This document shows positions 8,427-17,243 of a stretch of 64,000 nucleotides of DNA, in pieces. Under the pieces are notes generated by a model. It did no database searches. It saw only the letters and a program-made list of their open reading frames with translations, and was not told the origin of the DNA. Source of the DNA: Pseudomonadota bacterium (GTDB lineage: Bacteria > Pseudomonadota > Alphaproteobacteria > Acetobacterales > Acetobacteraceae); contig JAJZBM010000002.1 in the NCBI GenBank assembly GCA_021798915.1, forward strand, positions 186,001 through 250,000, read 5' to 3'. Within the stretch, counting starts at the first letter, position 1; every line of letters starts with the position of its first letter. Both the position numbers and the translations under genes were made by a program.

Positions 8427-9704
8427 TCAGGCTTTCTTGACCAGGGGGCAGAGGCTGTCGGCGAGCGGGCGAAACGCATCCTCACCCTTCACGGTGCGCA
8501 CGATCTCATAATAATCCCACGGTTCCTTCGATTCGGCCGGTGATTTGATCCGCGCGAGATACATATCGCGGATCACCCGGCCGTCGGGGCGGAGATAGCC
8601 GTTTTTGACGAACGCGTCATTGATCGGCATCTTTCGCATCTCCGCCATCACCGCCTGCGGGTCGGTGCCGATTTTGGCCACTGCCTTCAGATAATGCAAG
8701 ACGACGCCATAGGTTCCGGTCTGTTCCATGGTCGGCATGACCTTGGCGCGGGCGAAAAACCGCTCCGACCAGGCCCGCGTCTCGGCATTCAAGTTCCAGT
8801 AAGAAGCCGTCGTCAGCATGATCCCTTGCGCGACAGTGAGGCCGATCGCGTGGACATCAGCGATGAACATCAAGAGCGCGGCGATACGCTGGCCGTTCAA
8901 GCGCTGGCCGATGCCGAATTCCGCCGCCTGTTTCACGGCGTTATCGGTATCCTGGCCGGCATTGGCGAATGCCACGACATCGGCCTTGGACGCCTGGGCG
9001 GCGAGCAGAACAGAAGAGAAATCGCTGGTGCCGGTCGGGTGTAAAGCGTGACCAAGCACCTTACCGCCGGCTTTTTCGATGAACGCCGTCGCGTCTGTCT
9101 GCAATTGATGGCCGAAAGCATAATCGGCGGTGATGAAGAACCAGGTTTTCGCCCCTTCCGCCACCAAAGCTGCGCCGGTGACATGGGCGAGAGCGTAGGT
9201 GTCATAGGTGAATTGCACGGTATTGGCGTTGCACGCCTGATTGGTGATGGCGCTCGCGCCCGGGCCAGAGAGCAGGGCGAGGCGGTTCTTCTGCTTGCAG
9301 AATCCGGAAATCGCGAGGCCGAGCGCCGAGTTCGGCACATCGACGATCGCCTGCACATCCTGATTGTCGATCCACGCACGGGCGATCTGCACGCCGAGAT
9401 CAGGGTTCATGCGATGATCGCCGGCGAGGATTTCGATCGGCCGCCCGGCTATGGCGCCGCCCATCTCCTCGGCCGCCATCTGTGCCGCGACCACCGAGGC
9501 CGGGCCGCCGGTATCGCGCCCCCAACTCGTCATATCGACCAGCACGCCGAGGCGAAGCGGTTCGGCGGCGTGCGCCCGGCCGATGAAGGGCATGGCGAGC
9601 AGGCCGAGACCGCCTTGCGCCAGGGCACGCCGGGTCACGACGCGCCGGGTCGGGTCGCGCCGCGTTGGGCCGCGTTGGGGGATGTCGATTGTCTTCCGGA
9701 TCAT
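8427..9704 (-). CDS. ABC-type periplasmic binding protein (branched-chain amino acid/aromatic type)
   Basis: About 425 residues. The N-terminus has repeated RRDPTRR/VVTRRALAQGGLGLLAMP followed by a hydrophobic stretch and RAHAAE, a twin-arginine-type signal with cleavage after AHA. The mature part is a type I periplasmic binding protein (Peripla_BP_6): LRLGVLVDMTSWGRDTGGP, then PIEILAGDHRMNPDLG. The ATG at 9704 is preceded by GGGAGGAGA, which decides the start against an ATG 69 bases upstream. No ABC permease or ATPase genes lie near, so it must use a transporter encoded elsewhere. As first gene of the operon it probably captures the aromatic substrate (inference). Confidence 0.87.
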   Translation of the reverse strand: MIRKTIDIPQRGPTRRDPTRRVVTRRALAQGGLGLLAMPFIGRAHAAEPLRLGVLVDMTSWGRDTGGPASVVAAQMAAEEMGGAIAGRPIEILAGDHRMNPDLGVQIARAWIDNQDVQAIVDVPNSALGLAISGFCKQKNRLALLSGPGASAITNQACNANTVQFTYDTYALAHVTGAALVAEGAKTWFFITADYAFGHQLQTDATAFIEKAGGKVLGHALHPTGTSDFSSVLLAAQASKADVVAFANAGQDTDNAVKQAAEFGIGQRLNGQRIAALLMFIADVHAIGLTVAQGIMLTTASYWNLNAETRAWSERFFARAKVMPTMEQTGTYGVVLHYLKAVAKIGTDPQAVMAEMRKMPINDAFVKNGYLRPDGRVIRDMYLARIKSPAESKEPWDYYEIVRTVKGEDAFRPLADSLCPLVKKA

Positions 9705-9802
9705 GCGTTTTGATTTCTCCTCCCTCGGGCCGCGTGTCGCCTGGCTTCTCTGCGCATTGTTCGGCGCGGCCATCTGGTTGCCAAGTTACTCAATGCCGAA
9801 TA

Positions 9803-9821
9803 AATTCGCAATAGACGAATT
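9803..9821. promoter_or_regulatory. Inverted repeat in divergent promoter region (possible operator)
   Basis: AATTCG, seven spacer bases, CGAATT: six-base perfect arms in the 138-bp gap between the start of the binding-protein gene (9704, minus) and the flavoprotein gene (9843, plus). The location fits an operator acting on both genes, and the IclR regulator encoded at 11518-12369 is a candidate ligand. This is inference; six-base arms can arise by chance. Confidence 0.3.
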
Positions 9822-9842
9822 GTGCGGCGGGGAGGAAAGGCG

Positions 9843-11585
9843 ATGGCAACGATGGAAACGATGGAAACGATAGGCTGTGACGTGCTGGTGGCGGGCTCGG
9901 GCGCCGGTGGCCTCGCCGCCGCGGTCACGGCGCGGAAAGCGGGGCTCGCGGTGATCGTTGCCGAGAAGGCGTCGGTCTATGGAGGAACCACCGCGCGGTC
10001 CGGCGGCTGGCTCTGGATCCCCGGCAATCCGCTGGCACGCGACGCCGGGATCGCCGATTCGGCGGCGGCGGCGCGGCGCTATCTCGCACATGAGGCGGGA
10101 AATTTCTTCGACGCGGCAAGGGTCGATGCGTTTCTCGCCGCCGGCCCCGAGATGGTCGAATTCTTTCAGCGTGAAACCGCCGTGCAATTCGTGCTCGGTC
10201 CGCAATTTTCCGACTATCACCCCGACGCCCCCGGCGGGATGCCGGGCGGGCGCTCGATCTGTGCTGCGCCCTTCGATGCCCGCGCGCTCGCCGGCAACGC
10301 GAGGCATCTCCGCCCGCCGCTCCGCGAAATCACCTTTCTCGGGATGATGATCGGCTCCGGCGCCGAATTGCTGCATTTCTTCAATGTCACGCGCTCGCCG
10401 GTCTCGGCGGCCTATGTCGCGCGCCTCCTCCTCCGTTATGGCCGCGACCGGGTTTTCCATGGCCGCGCCATGCGCCTCACCAACGGCAATGCGCTGGCCG
10501 GCCGGCTCGCCAAATCGGCGTTCGACCTTGGGATCCCGCTTTGGCTCTCGGCGCCGGTCACGGAACTGATCCGGGACGCGGGCGCGATACGCGGGGCGAT
10601 CGTCATGCGCCAGGGAAAGCCGGTGCGGGTTGAAGCGCGGTCGGGCGTGGTTCTCGCCTGCGGCGGTTTCCCCCAGGATCTCGCCAGGCGCCAGGCGCTT
10701 TTCCCGCACGCACCGAGCGGGCGCGAGCATTTCTCCCCGGCGCCGGAGGAGAATACCGGCGACGGGCTCACGCTGGCCGAACGCGCCGGCGCCGCGCTCA
10801 GCCTCGATCTCCCCAACGCTGCCGCCTGGGTGCCGGTCTCGCTGGTTCCGCGGCGGGAGGGCGGTTTCGGCGTCTTTCCCCATTTCATCGACCGCGCCAA
10901 GCCCGGGGTCATCGCCGTCACCCGCACCGGGCGGCGGTTCTGCAACGAGGCGAATTCGTATCATGATTTCGTCCAGGCGATGCAGCAAACGACCCCGGCT
11001 GGCGAGGAATGCGCGGCTTTTCTGATCACCGATCACGCCTCGCTCCGCCATTATGGCCTTGGTTTCGTCAAACCCTCCCCGGTGCCGCTCGGCCCGGCGC
11101 TCGCTTCGGGCTATCTGCTGCGTGGCGCGACGCCCGCCGAACTCGCGGCCAAGGCTGGGATCGACGTCGATGCCCTGCAAGCGTCGATCACCCGCTACAA
11201 CGCGGCCGCGCAGCGCGGCGAAGACCCGGAATTCGGCCGCGGCGGCACCGCCTATAACCGCTATCTCGGCGACCCCAAGCACCAGCCCAATCCCTGTGTC
11301 GGTCCGCTCGCGACGCCGCCTTTTTACGCGATCAAGCTGGTGCCGGGCGATCTCGGCACCTTCGCCGGGATCAAGAGCGATGCCGAGGCCCGAGTTCTCG
11401 ATCAAAACGGCGTGCCGATCCCCGGGCTCTACGCCGCCGGCAACGACCTCGCGAGCATCATGGGCGGCAATTATCCCGGCGGCGGCATCACCCTCGGCCC
11501 GGCGATGACGTTCGGTTTCATCGCAGCGCGTCACATGGCGAAAGCGCGGGGCATGGCGCTGTCGCGAGAGCGTGCGGCGAGCTGA
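9843..11585 (+). CDS. FAD-binding dehydrogenase, KstD/fumarate-reductase flavoprotein family
   Basis: 580 residues. The start shows a Rossmann FAD motif, CDVLVAGSGAGGLAAAVTAR, then GGTTARSGGWLWIPGN, and the C-terminus has PIPGLYAAGNDLASIMGGNY and GGGITLGPAMTFG, the FAD-binding end seen in 3-ketosteroid-1-dehydrogenases and related enzymes. These catalyse dehydrogenation next to a ketone or reduction of an enoate. The substrate is unknown. The ATG at 9843 follows GGGGAGGAAAGGCG. It is divergent from the homogentisate operon and convergent with the IclR gene, its last 68 bases overlapping that gene's 3' end. Confidence 0.87.
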   Translation: MATMETMETIGCDVLVAGSGAGGLAAAVTARKAGLAVIVAEKASVYGGTTARSGGWLWIPGNPLARDAGIADSAAAARRYLAHEAGNFFDAARVDAFLAAGPEMVEFFQRETAVQFVLGPQFSDYHPDAPGGMPGGRSICAAPFDARALAGNARHLRPPLREITFLGMMIGSGAELLHFFNVTRSPVSAAYVARLLLRYGRDRVFHGRAMRLTNGNALAGRLAKSAFDLGIPLWLSAPVTELIRDAGAIRGAIVMRQGKPVRVEARSGVVLACGGFPQDLARRQALFPHAPSGREHFSPAPEENTGDGLTLAERAGAALSLDLPNAAAWVPVSLVPRREGGFGVFPHFIDRAKPGVIAVTRTGRRFCNEANSYHDFVQAMQQTTPAGEECAAFLITDHASLRHYGLGFVKPSPVPLGPALASGYLLRGATPAELAAKAGIDVDALQASITRYNAAAQRGEDPEFGRGGTAYNRYLGDPKHQPNPCVGPLATPPFYAIKLVPGDLGTFAGIKSDAEARVLDQNGVPIPGLYAAGNDLASIMGGNYPGGGITLGPAMTFGFIAARHMAKARGMALSRERAAS

Positions 11586-12369
11586 ACGGCGCCCCATCCC
11601 CCCCGAGCTGGCCGGAAAGCGCGCCGGTATAGGCCCGCAAAGCCGCGATCTGCGGGCTTTCCGGGCCGAGATCGACGAGGCCGGACGGGCCCATCGCCGT
11701 TACCGCGAGCTGGATCTGCCCGCCATGGTCGAAAACCGGGGCGCTGATCGCGCTCACCCCGGGGACCGGCGCCCCCGCCGTCGTCGCGTAACCGAGTTCG
11801 CGCACCCGCGCCACCATCCGGCGCACGTCTTCGAGCCGCATCCCTGACGCGACGCGCTGGCTATGGGCCGGATTGGCGAGTTCGGCGGCGATCATGTCCT
11901 CGACCAGGGCCGGCGCGGCGAAGGCGGCGAAGACCCAGCCGGTCGCGGTGCCGGTGAGCGCAAACAGGGTGCCGGCGCGGACATTGGCATGCACCTGTGT
12001 CGCCGCTTCATGCACCTGCACGACCGTCGGGCCGTGATCGCCCCAGACGGTGATCGCCACCATCAAATCGAGCTGGTCGGAAAGCTGGCCAATGGTTTCG
12101 GCCGCCATGCGGAGCGGGTCGAGACCCCGGAGCCGCGCAAGACCAAGGCGGAGCGCGAAGGGGCCGAGACGATAGCGCCCGGAGGCGCCATCCTGCTCGA
12201 CGAGGCCGAGCTTGCGCAGGCTGACGAGATAGGCATGGGCCTGCGCCGGGGTGATCGCGGCGCCGGCGGCGAGATCGCGCAGCATCGCCGCCCGCCCGGC
12301 GCGCATCAACGCCTCCAGGATCCGCCCGGCGATCTCGACCGACTGCACCCCCCGGCTTCGAATGGTCAT
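11518..12369 (-). CDS. IclR-family transcriptional regulator
   Basis: 283 residues. An N-terminal winged helix (about residues 5-65, SVEIAGRILEALMRAGRAAM and ITPAQAHAYLVSLRKLGLVE) precedes the IclR effector domain (AETIGQLSDQLDLMVAITVW, LTGTATGWVFAAF, GVSAISAPVFDHGG). IclR proteins usually regulate neighbouring catabolic operons in response to an aromatic or organic acid. The nearest targets are the flavoprotein gene it overlaps tail-to-tail and the divergent homogentisate operon. The last 25 or so residues (after GALSGQLGGDG) look unconserved and lie in the overlap. Confidence 0.88.
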   Translation of the reverse strand: MTIRSRGVQSVEIAGRILEALMRAGRAAMLRDLAAGAAITPAQAHAYLVSLRKLGLVEQDGASGRYRLGPFALRLGLARLRGLDPLRMAAETIGQLSDQLDLMVAITVWGDHGPTVVQVHEAATQVHANVRAGTLFALTGTATGWVFAAFAAPALVEDMIAAELANPAHSQRVASGMRLEDVRRMVARVRELGYATTAGAPVPGVSAISAPVFDHGGQIQLAVTAMGPSGLVDLGPESPQIAALRAYTGALSGQLGGDGAPFSSPHALATAPCPALSPCDALR

Positions 12370-12447
12370 CGGCGGAGGCTAGAGCAGGGGGGGCGGAAAG
12401 GGAATTCCCCGCCGGCAATTCCCTGCAGGAGAGAGGCGCGCGGCGGC

Positions 12448-13512
12448 TTATTCGGCGAGCACGCTGCCATCGTCGGCGGTCGGCCAAGCGAGGGTTGCGG
12501 GGTCGAATAGCCGCCAGCAATGGCGGCCAGCGGCTTTCGCCTGATAGAGCGCGGTATCGGCATTGCGCAGCAGATCACCGGCGCCGACCGCCTCGCCGCT
12601 CTCGCCGCTGAGCGCGAACCCGATACTGGTCGCGACCGCGACCTGCCGCCCCTCCAGGGTATAATGGCCGCACACCGCCTCGATCAGCCGCTCGGCGAGG
12701 CGGAGCGCCTGTTCGCGGGTGCGGCAATCGGGGAGAAGGATCGCGAATTCGTCGCCACCAAGCCGGGCGACGGTGTCGGTCTCGCGGATCTCGGTATTGA
12801 TCCGCGCCGCCACATGCTGCAGCAGGGCATCGCCGGCGGCATGGCCGAGCGTGTCGTTGACCTCCTTGAAACGGTCGAGATCGAGGCAGAACACCGCGAT
12901 CTGCCGCTGTGGCCGCAGATCCGCGATCGCTGCCGTGAGCCGCTCGTGAAACAGGCGGCGATTGGCGAGCCCGGTCAGCGGATCCTGGCGGGCGAGCAGT
13001 GCGATCTCCTCCGTCCGCCGCGCGAGTTCCGTTTGGCGGGCGCGGGCTTCGAGCAATTCGATCGCGGTGCCGGCGAGGTTGCGCAGGATATCGGCCTCAT
13101 GAGCGCCGAAATCGTCGCGCGGCACGGTATCGAGGACGCAGAGGCTGCCGACCCGGAACCCGCCCGGGGCGATCAGTGGTGCGCCGGCATAAAACCGCAC
13201 CAGCGGCGCTTCCGTCACCACTGGGGCAGCGGCAAAACGCGCATCCGCCCGCGCGTCCGGCACTACGAACACCTGCTCGCCGCTGATCGTCTCATTGCAG
13301 AACGACATCCGCCGCGGCATCTCCCGCCCCTCGACGCCGACCCGCGCCTTGAACCAGTGGCGCTCGGCATCGGCGAGGCTCAACGTCGCGATCGGGGTTT
13401 TGAAGACCCGCGCCGCGATCCACGCCAGACGGTCGAAATTGGGTTCGGGTTCCGTGTCCAGAACCGCGTAATCATAGAGCTTGCGCAAACGTTGGCGTTC
13501 ATCATGACCCAT
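12448..13512 (-). CDS. GAF-GGDEF diguanylate cyclase
   Basis: 354 residues, soluble. The N-terminal half is a GAF sensor domain (residues about 20-155, with SFCNETISGEQVFVVPDARA and FYAGAPLIAPGGFRVGSLCV). The C-terminal half is a GGDEF domain (about 175-340) with the intact active site GGDEF at 252-256, the metal Asp in CLDLDRFKEVND, and an RETD inhibitory I-site at 243-246, five residues before GGDEF. It should therefore make cyclic di-GMP and be inhibited by it. The GAF ligand is not known. The ATG at 13512 follows GGGAAGATCCCG. It stands alone and divergent from chrA. Confidence 0.93.
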   Translation of the reverse strand: MGHDERQRLRKLYDYAVLDTEPEPNFDRLAWIAARVFKTPIATLSLADAERHWFKARVGVEGREMPRRMSFCNETISGEQVFVVPDARADARFAAAPVVTEAPLVRFYAGAPLIAPGGFRVGSLCVLDTVPRDDFGAHEADILRNLAGTAIELLEARARQTELARRTEEIALLARQDPLTGLANRRLFHERLTAAIADLRPQRQIAVFCLDLDRFKEVNDTLGHAAGDALLQHVAARINTEIRETDTVARLGGDEFAILLPDCRTREQALRLAERLIEAVCGHYTLEGRQVAVATSIGFALSGESGEAVGAGDLLRNADTALYQAKAAGRHCWRLFDPATLAWPTADDGSVLAE

Positions 13513-13598
13513 CGGGATCTTCCCTGGCGGCGCAACGGCCGCCTTCCGCTTATACCTGGATTAATGTTAAGATTGCACCAAAAAGGAAACGTCGTGGA

Positions 13599-14816
13599 AT
13601 GATCGCTGAAACGGAGACGAAAAGCGGAGACGAGGCTGGCCGGGGCGGCGTCGGCGAGGTTTTGCGGGTCTTTTTCCGCCTCGGATGCACGAGTTTCGGC
13701 GGCCCGATCGCCCATCTCGGCTATTTTCGCGCCGAATTCGTCGCCCGCCGGCGCTGGCTGGACGAGACCCATTACGCCGATCTCGTGGCGCTTTGCCAGT
13801 TTCTGCCCGGCCCGGCGAGCAGCCAGGTCGCGGTCAGCCTCGGCATCATGCGCGCCGGATTGGCCGGCGGTTTCGCCGCCTGGCTCGGCTTCAGCCTCCC
13901 CTCCGCCATCGCCCTGATCGCTTTCGCCGACGGCCTCGGCGCGATCGGCGCCATGCGCGATGCCGTCTGGCTTTCGGGGCTCCGCATCGTCGCGGTCGCG
14001 GTGGTTGCGCAAGCGGTATGGGGGATGGCGCGCACGCTCTGCCCCGACCGCCCGCGCGCGACGCTCGCCGTGGTGAGCGCGATCCTGGCCCTGGCCGCGC
14101 CCGGTGCCCCCGGCCAGATCGGCGCGATCGCGCTTGGTGCCGCGATCGGCTGGCGCGCCTTCCGTGAGCCGGCGGCGGCGCCGGCCGGGGAACTCGGCAT
14201 CACGCTTTCACGCATCTTCGCCGCCCTCGCCCTCGCGGCGTTCGTTCTCCTGCTGCTCGGCCTGCCGCTTCTGGCCGGCGAAAGCCATGTCCTCGCTCTG
14301 ATCGCGGCGTTTTACCGCGCCGGCGCCCTGGTCTTCGGCGGTGGCCATGTCGTCCTGCCGCTCCTGCAAGCGGCAGTGGTGCCGCCGGGCTGGGTCGATA
14401 ACGACGCGTTTCTCGCCGGCTACGGCGCGGCGCAGGCGGTGCCGGGGCCGCTTTTCACCTTCGCCGCCTATCTCGGCGCGGTGATGCGCCCGGCGCCGCA
14501 GGGTTGGCGCGGCGGCATGATCGCGCTGGTCGCGATCTATCTGCCGTCTTTTCTGCTGCTCATCGGGATTCTGCCGTTCTGGGACGATCTCCGGCGGAAA
14601 ATCCCCGTGCGGGCGGCGCTTCGCGGGGTCAACGCGGCGGTGGTCGGTGTCCTGCTCGCCGCCCTCTATACGCCGGTCTGGACCAGTGCGATCCACGGGC
14701 CACGCGATTTCGCGCTGGCGCTGGCCGCCTTCCTCGCCCTGGTGTTCTGGCGCGTGCCACCCTGGCTCGTGGTTTTTGCCGGCGCGCTGGCTGCGGCGAC
14801 CCTCGCCGTGGCCTGA
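13599..14816 (+). CDS. chrA: Chromate transporter, long-chain ChrA family
   Basis: 405 residues with two homologous CHR halves. The first half has GCTSFGGPIAHLGYFRAEFV and QFLPGPASSQVAVSLG; the second has ALVFGGGHVVLPLLQAAVV and GAAQAVPGPLFTFAAYLG. These are the duplicated ChrA signatures. About ten to twelve hydrophobic segments are present. Proteins of this family export chromate at the inner membrane, although many homologues have no tested substrate. No chrB regulator lies beside it. The ATG at 13599 is used; the family similarity begins at about residue 18. Confidence 0.92.
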   Translation: MIAETETKSGDEAGRGGVGEVLRVFFRLGCTSFGGPIAHLGYFRAEFVARRRWLDETHYADLVALCQFLPGPASSQVAVSLGIMRAGLAGGFAAWLGFSLPSAIALIAFADGLGAIGAMRDAVWLSGLRIVAVAVVAQAVWGMARTLCPDRPRATLAVVSAILALAAPGAPGQIGAIALGAAIGWRAFREPAAAPAGELGITLSRIFAALALAAFVLLLLGLPLLAGESHVLALIAAFYRAGALVFGGGHVVLPLLQAAVVPPGWVDNDAFLAGYGAAQAVPGPLFTFAAYLGAVMRPAPQGWRGGMIALVAIYLPSFLLLIGILPFWDDLRRKIPVRAALRGVNAAVVGVLLAALYTPVWTSAIHGPRDFALALAAFLALVFWRVPPWLVVFAGALAAATLAVA

Positions 14817-14831
14817 ACGGCGTGCGGTCGG

Positions 14832-16154
14832 CTAGATCTGTCTCTCGAACCGTGCCCGATCGGCGGGCAAAAGGCGGACGCGGAGCCGGACGGCGCCTTC
14901 GTCATCGGCGCGTCCGATCACTTCGCCATGCTGATAGAGCCAAGCGATGCGGGCGCCATCCTCGGGCGGGAGGGCGTAGTCCACCTCCTCCATCCCGGCG
15001 GCGATCCGGTGATCGATCGCCGCCTGCAGGTCCGTGAGGCCATTGCCGGTGATCGCCGAGACGCGCACCGTGCCCTCGCGCGGCGGCACAGCATCCGCCA
15101 ACAGATCGGCCTTGTTCTCGACTTCGATCACCCGCCGCGGCCAATCCGCCTCCAGCATGCCGTCCGCCGCCATGCCGGTCAAAACCGCGAGCACGTCGGC
15201 GCGCTGGGCGAGGGTATCGGGATGGGCGGCGTCGCGGATGTGGAGAATGACATCGGCCTCGGCGACCTCTTCCAGGGTGGCGCGGAAGGCGGCCACCAGT
15301 TCGGTCGGCAATTCGCTGATGAAGCCAACGGTATCGGACAAAATCACCCGCCGCCCGGAGGGGAGGCGGGTCACGCGCATGGTCGGATCGAGGGTCGCGA
15401 ATACCTGATCGCGCGCCTCGACCGAAGCCCCGGTCATGGCGTTGAACAGCGTTGATTTGCCGGCATTGGTATAGCCGACCAGGGCGACGACCGGGAACGG
15501 CACCCGCCGGCGCGCCGCGCGATGTAGGCCACGGGTGCGGCGCACCTGTTCGAGATCGCGCTTCAAGCGCACGATGCGCTCGCCGATCAGACGGCGATCG
15601 GCCTCGATCTGGGTCTCGCCCGGGCCGCCCAGGAAGCCGAAACCGCCGCGCTGGCGCTCGAGATGGGTCCAGGAGCGGACGAGGCGGCTGCGCTGGTATT
15701 CGAGATGGGCGAGTTCGACCTGCAACGCCCCCTCGCGGGTTGCGGCGCGCTCGCCGAAAATGTCGAGGATCAGGCCGGTGCGGTCGATCACCTTGCAGCC
15801 CCAGGCGCGCTCCAGATTGCGTTGCTGCACCGGGCTGAGTTCGGTATCGACGATGATTACCGCGACCGATTGCCCGGCGATGGCCTGGGCGACGAGTTCG
15901 ATCTGCCCGGTGCCGAGCAGCGTCGCCGGACGCACGGCGCGCAGCGGCACGATGGCGGAATGGACGACGACGAGGCCGATCGCGGCGGCGAGGTTCATGG
16001 CCTCGGTCAGCCGTGCCTCGGCGGCGCGGGCGGCGGTGGCGCGATCCTCCCGGTTCCAGGGGAGGATTACGGCGGCGCGGACCGGGGACGCGGCGCCGGC
16101 TCCCGGCCTTGCGTCACCCGGCCTTGCGTCACCCGGCCTTGCGTCAGGCGTCAC
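14832..16154 (-). CDS. hflX: GTPase HflX
   Basis: About 440 residues. HflX binds the 50S ribosomal subunit and splits stalled ribosomes. The N-terminal HflX domain ([28 protein letters not shown]) contains the hallmark [19 protein letters not shown], followed by the GTPase domain: G1 [10 protein letters not shown]3 DTVGF, and the switch/G4-like region ENKAD. The frame stays open into hfq; a TTG at 16211 is possible, but GTG at 16154 is preferred because it follows GGGAGG and overlaps hfq by only 11 bases. The N-terminus encodes DARPG three times, from a 15-bp tandem repeat. hfq-hflX is a common pairing, so joint transcription is likely. Confidence 0.93.
   Translation of the reverse strand: MTPDARPGDARPGDARPGAGAASPVRAAVILPWNREDRATAARAAEARLTEAMNLAAAIGLVVVHSAIVPLRAVRPATLLGTGQIELVAQAIAGQSVAVIIVDTELSPVQQRNLERAWGCKVIDRTGLILDIFGERAATREGALQVELAHLEYQRSRLVRSWTHLERQRGGFGFLGGPGETQIEADRRLIGERIVRLKRDLEQVRRTRGLHRAARRRVPFPVVALVGYTNAGKSTLFNAMTGASVEARDQVFATLDPTMRVTRLPSGRRVILSDTVGFISELPTELVAAFRATLEEVAEADVILHIRDAAHPDTLAQRADVLAVLTGMAADGMLEADWPRRVIEVENKADLLADAVPPREGTVRVSAITGNGLTDLQAAIDHRIAAGMEEVDYALPPEDGARIAWLYQHGEVIGRADDEGAVRLRVRLLPADRARFERQI
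16102..16146. repeat. 15-bp tandem repeat, three perfect copies
   Basis: The unit cccggccttgcgtca occurs three times in a row (16102-16116, 16117-16131, 16132-16146). It encodes the DARPG repeats at the HflX N-terminus and its last copy includes the hfq stop codon. Because the unit is a multiple of three, copy-number changes would keep hflX in frame and only alter its tail length. Confidence 0.95.
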
Positions 16155-16449
16155 CGGCCGGCGCGGCCTCCCGCCCGATCGCAGCCCCGGCTTCGACCTT
16201 GGGGCCGTCAAACAACTGGATCGGCCCGCTCGGCATCACCGTGCTGATCGCGTGCTTGTAAACCAACTGGGTGTGGCCATCGCGGCGCAGCAGCACCGAA
16301 AAATTGTCGAACCAGGTGATGATACCCTGGAGCTTCACGCCGTTGACCAGGAACACGGTCACCGGGGTCTTGTTCTTGCGCACATGGTTCAGGAAGACAT
16401 CCTGAACGTTTTGCGATTTCTCGTTGGCCACGACACCATCCTTCTTCAT
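16144..16449 (-). CDS. hfq: RNA-binding protein Hfq
   Basis: 101 residues. Hfq is a hexameric Sm-like chaperone that pairs small RNAs with mRNAs. The core is complete: [60 protein letters not shown], with the Sm2 motif YKHAIS. The ATG at 16449 gives the start [13 protein letters not shown]; a GTG at 16488 would add 13 unconserved residues. The C-terminal tail is Ala/Gly rich ([19 protein letters not shown]). The stop lies inside the last copy of the 15-bp tandem repeat, and hflX follows. Confidence 0.96.
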   Translation of the reverse strand: MKKDGVVANEKSQNVQDVFLNHVRKNKTPVTVFLVNGVKLQGIITWFDNFSVLLRRDGHTQLVYKHAISTVMPSGPIQLFDGPKVEAGAAIGREAAPAGDA

Positions 16450-16586
16450 TTTTCTGGCTCCGGCCGAGGGCTGCGGCACAACGGCCACCCCCTGCGTCGG
16501 AACTCAAGCCCCGCAAGGCCCTTATTTAGCATCGCAACCGGTGACGACAACATCCCGTACCAGCAATCGCCGTGCAGATGGGCGTC

Positions 16587-17243
16587 TCACACGCCCGCCA
16601 GATACGCGGCCAGTGCATGGCCGTCGGGGAAATGGAGATCCGGCGCGGCGTGGGTGAGACCGCCGTCATGCCCGGCATCGCCGAGCAGCACCGCAAGGCA
16701 GCCGGCAGCGCGCGCCGCCTGCATATCGAGGGCGGTATCGCCGATATACCACACCTCCGGCCCGGCCGGCGCGCCGATTTGATGCAGCGCGAGATGCAAG
16801 GGCGCCGGATCCGGCTTGTCGGCGGGCGCGTCGCCGGCGCCGATGATGGCGCGAAAATGCGCCGCCCAGCCGAAATGGGCGATTTCGGCGCGGAGAAACG
16901 CCCCGGCCTTGTTGGAAACCACCCCCTGCGGTCGGCGCCCACCCGCCACCAGCACCGCCGCCGCCCCCGGCATCGGGCGGAGATGGACGAGATGCTCACC
17001 CCGCAATGTCGTATAGAAAATATCGCGCGCCCGCAGCCAATCCGCCCCGAACATCGCCGGAAAACTCTCGGCGAGCGAGACCCGCACCCGCGCCCGCGTC
17101 TCCGCCGCGGTCCAGAGCGGCCGCCCGAAGGCGGCGAATGCCGCATTCAGCGCCGCGGTGATCCCGGCCCAGCCATCGACCAGGGTGTTGTCCCAGTCAT
17201 AGAGCAGTATCGCCGGCGGCAGGACGTGCTCAGGCTTCGGCAT
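16587..17243 (-). CDS. HAD-family phosphatase (phosphoglycolate phosphatase-like)
   Basis: 218 residues. The four HAD motifs are visible: I ILLYDWDNTLVDG (nucleophile Asp), II VVSNKAG, III KPDPAPLHLA, and IV YIGDTALDMQAAR. A helical cap lies between motifs I and II (C1 cap), as in Gph-type phosphoglycolate phosphatases and other small-phosphate phosphatases. The substrate is unknown. The ATG at 17243 was chosen (MPKPEHVLPP); it overlaps the upstream aminotransferase gene by 14 bases, suggesting one transcript. Confidence 0.86.
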   Translation of the reverse strand: MPKPEHVLPPAILLYDWDNTLVDGWAGITAALNAAFAAFGRPLWTAAETRARVRVSLAESFPAMFGADWLRARDIFYTTLRGEHLVHLRPMPGAAAVLVAGGRRPQGVVSNKAGAFLRAEIAHFGWAAHFRAIIGAGDAPADKPDPAPLHLALHQIGAPAGPEVWYIGDTALDMQAARAAGCLAVLLGDAGHDGGLTHAAPDLHFPDGHALAAYLAGV

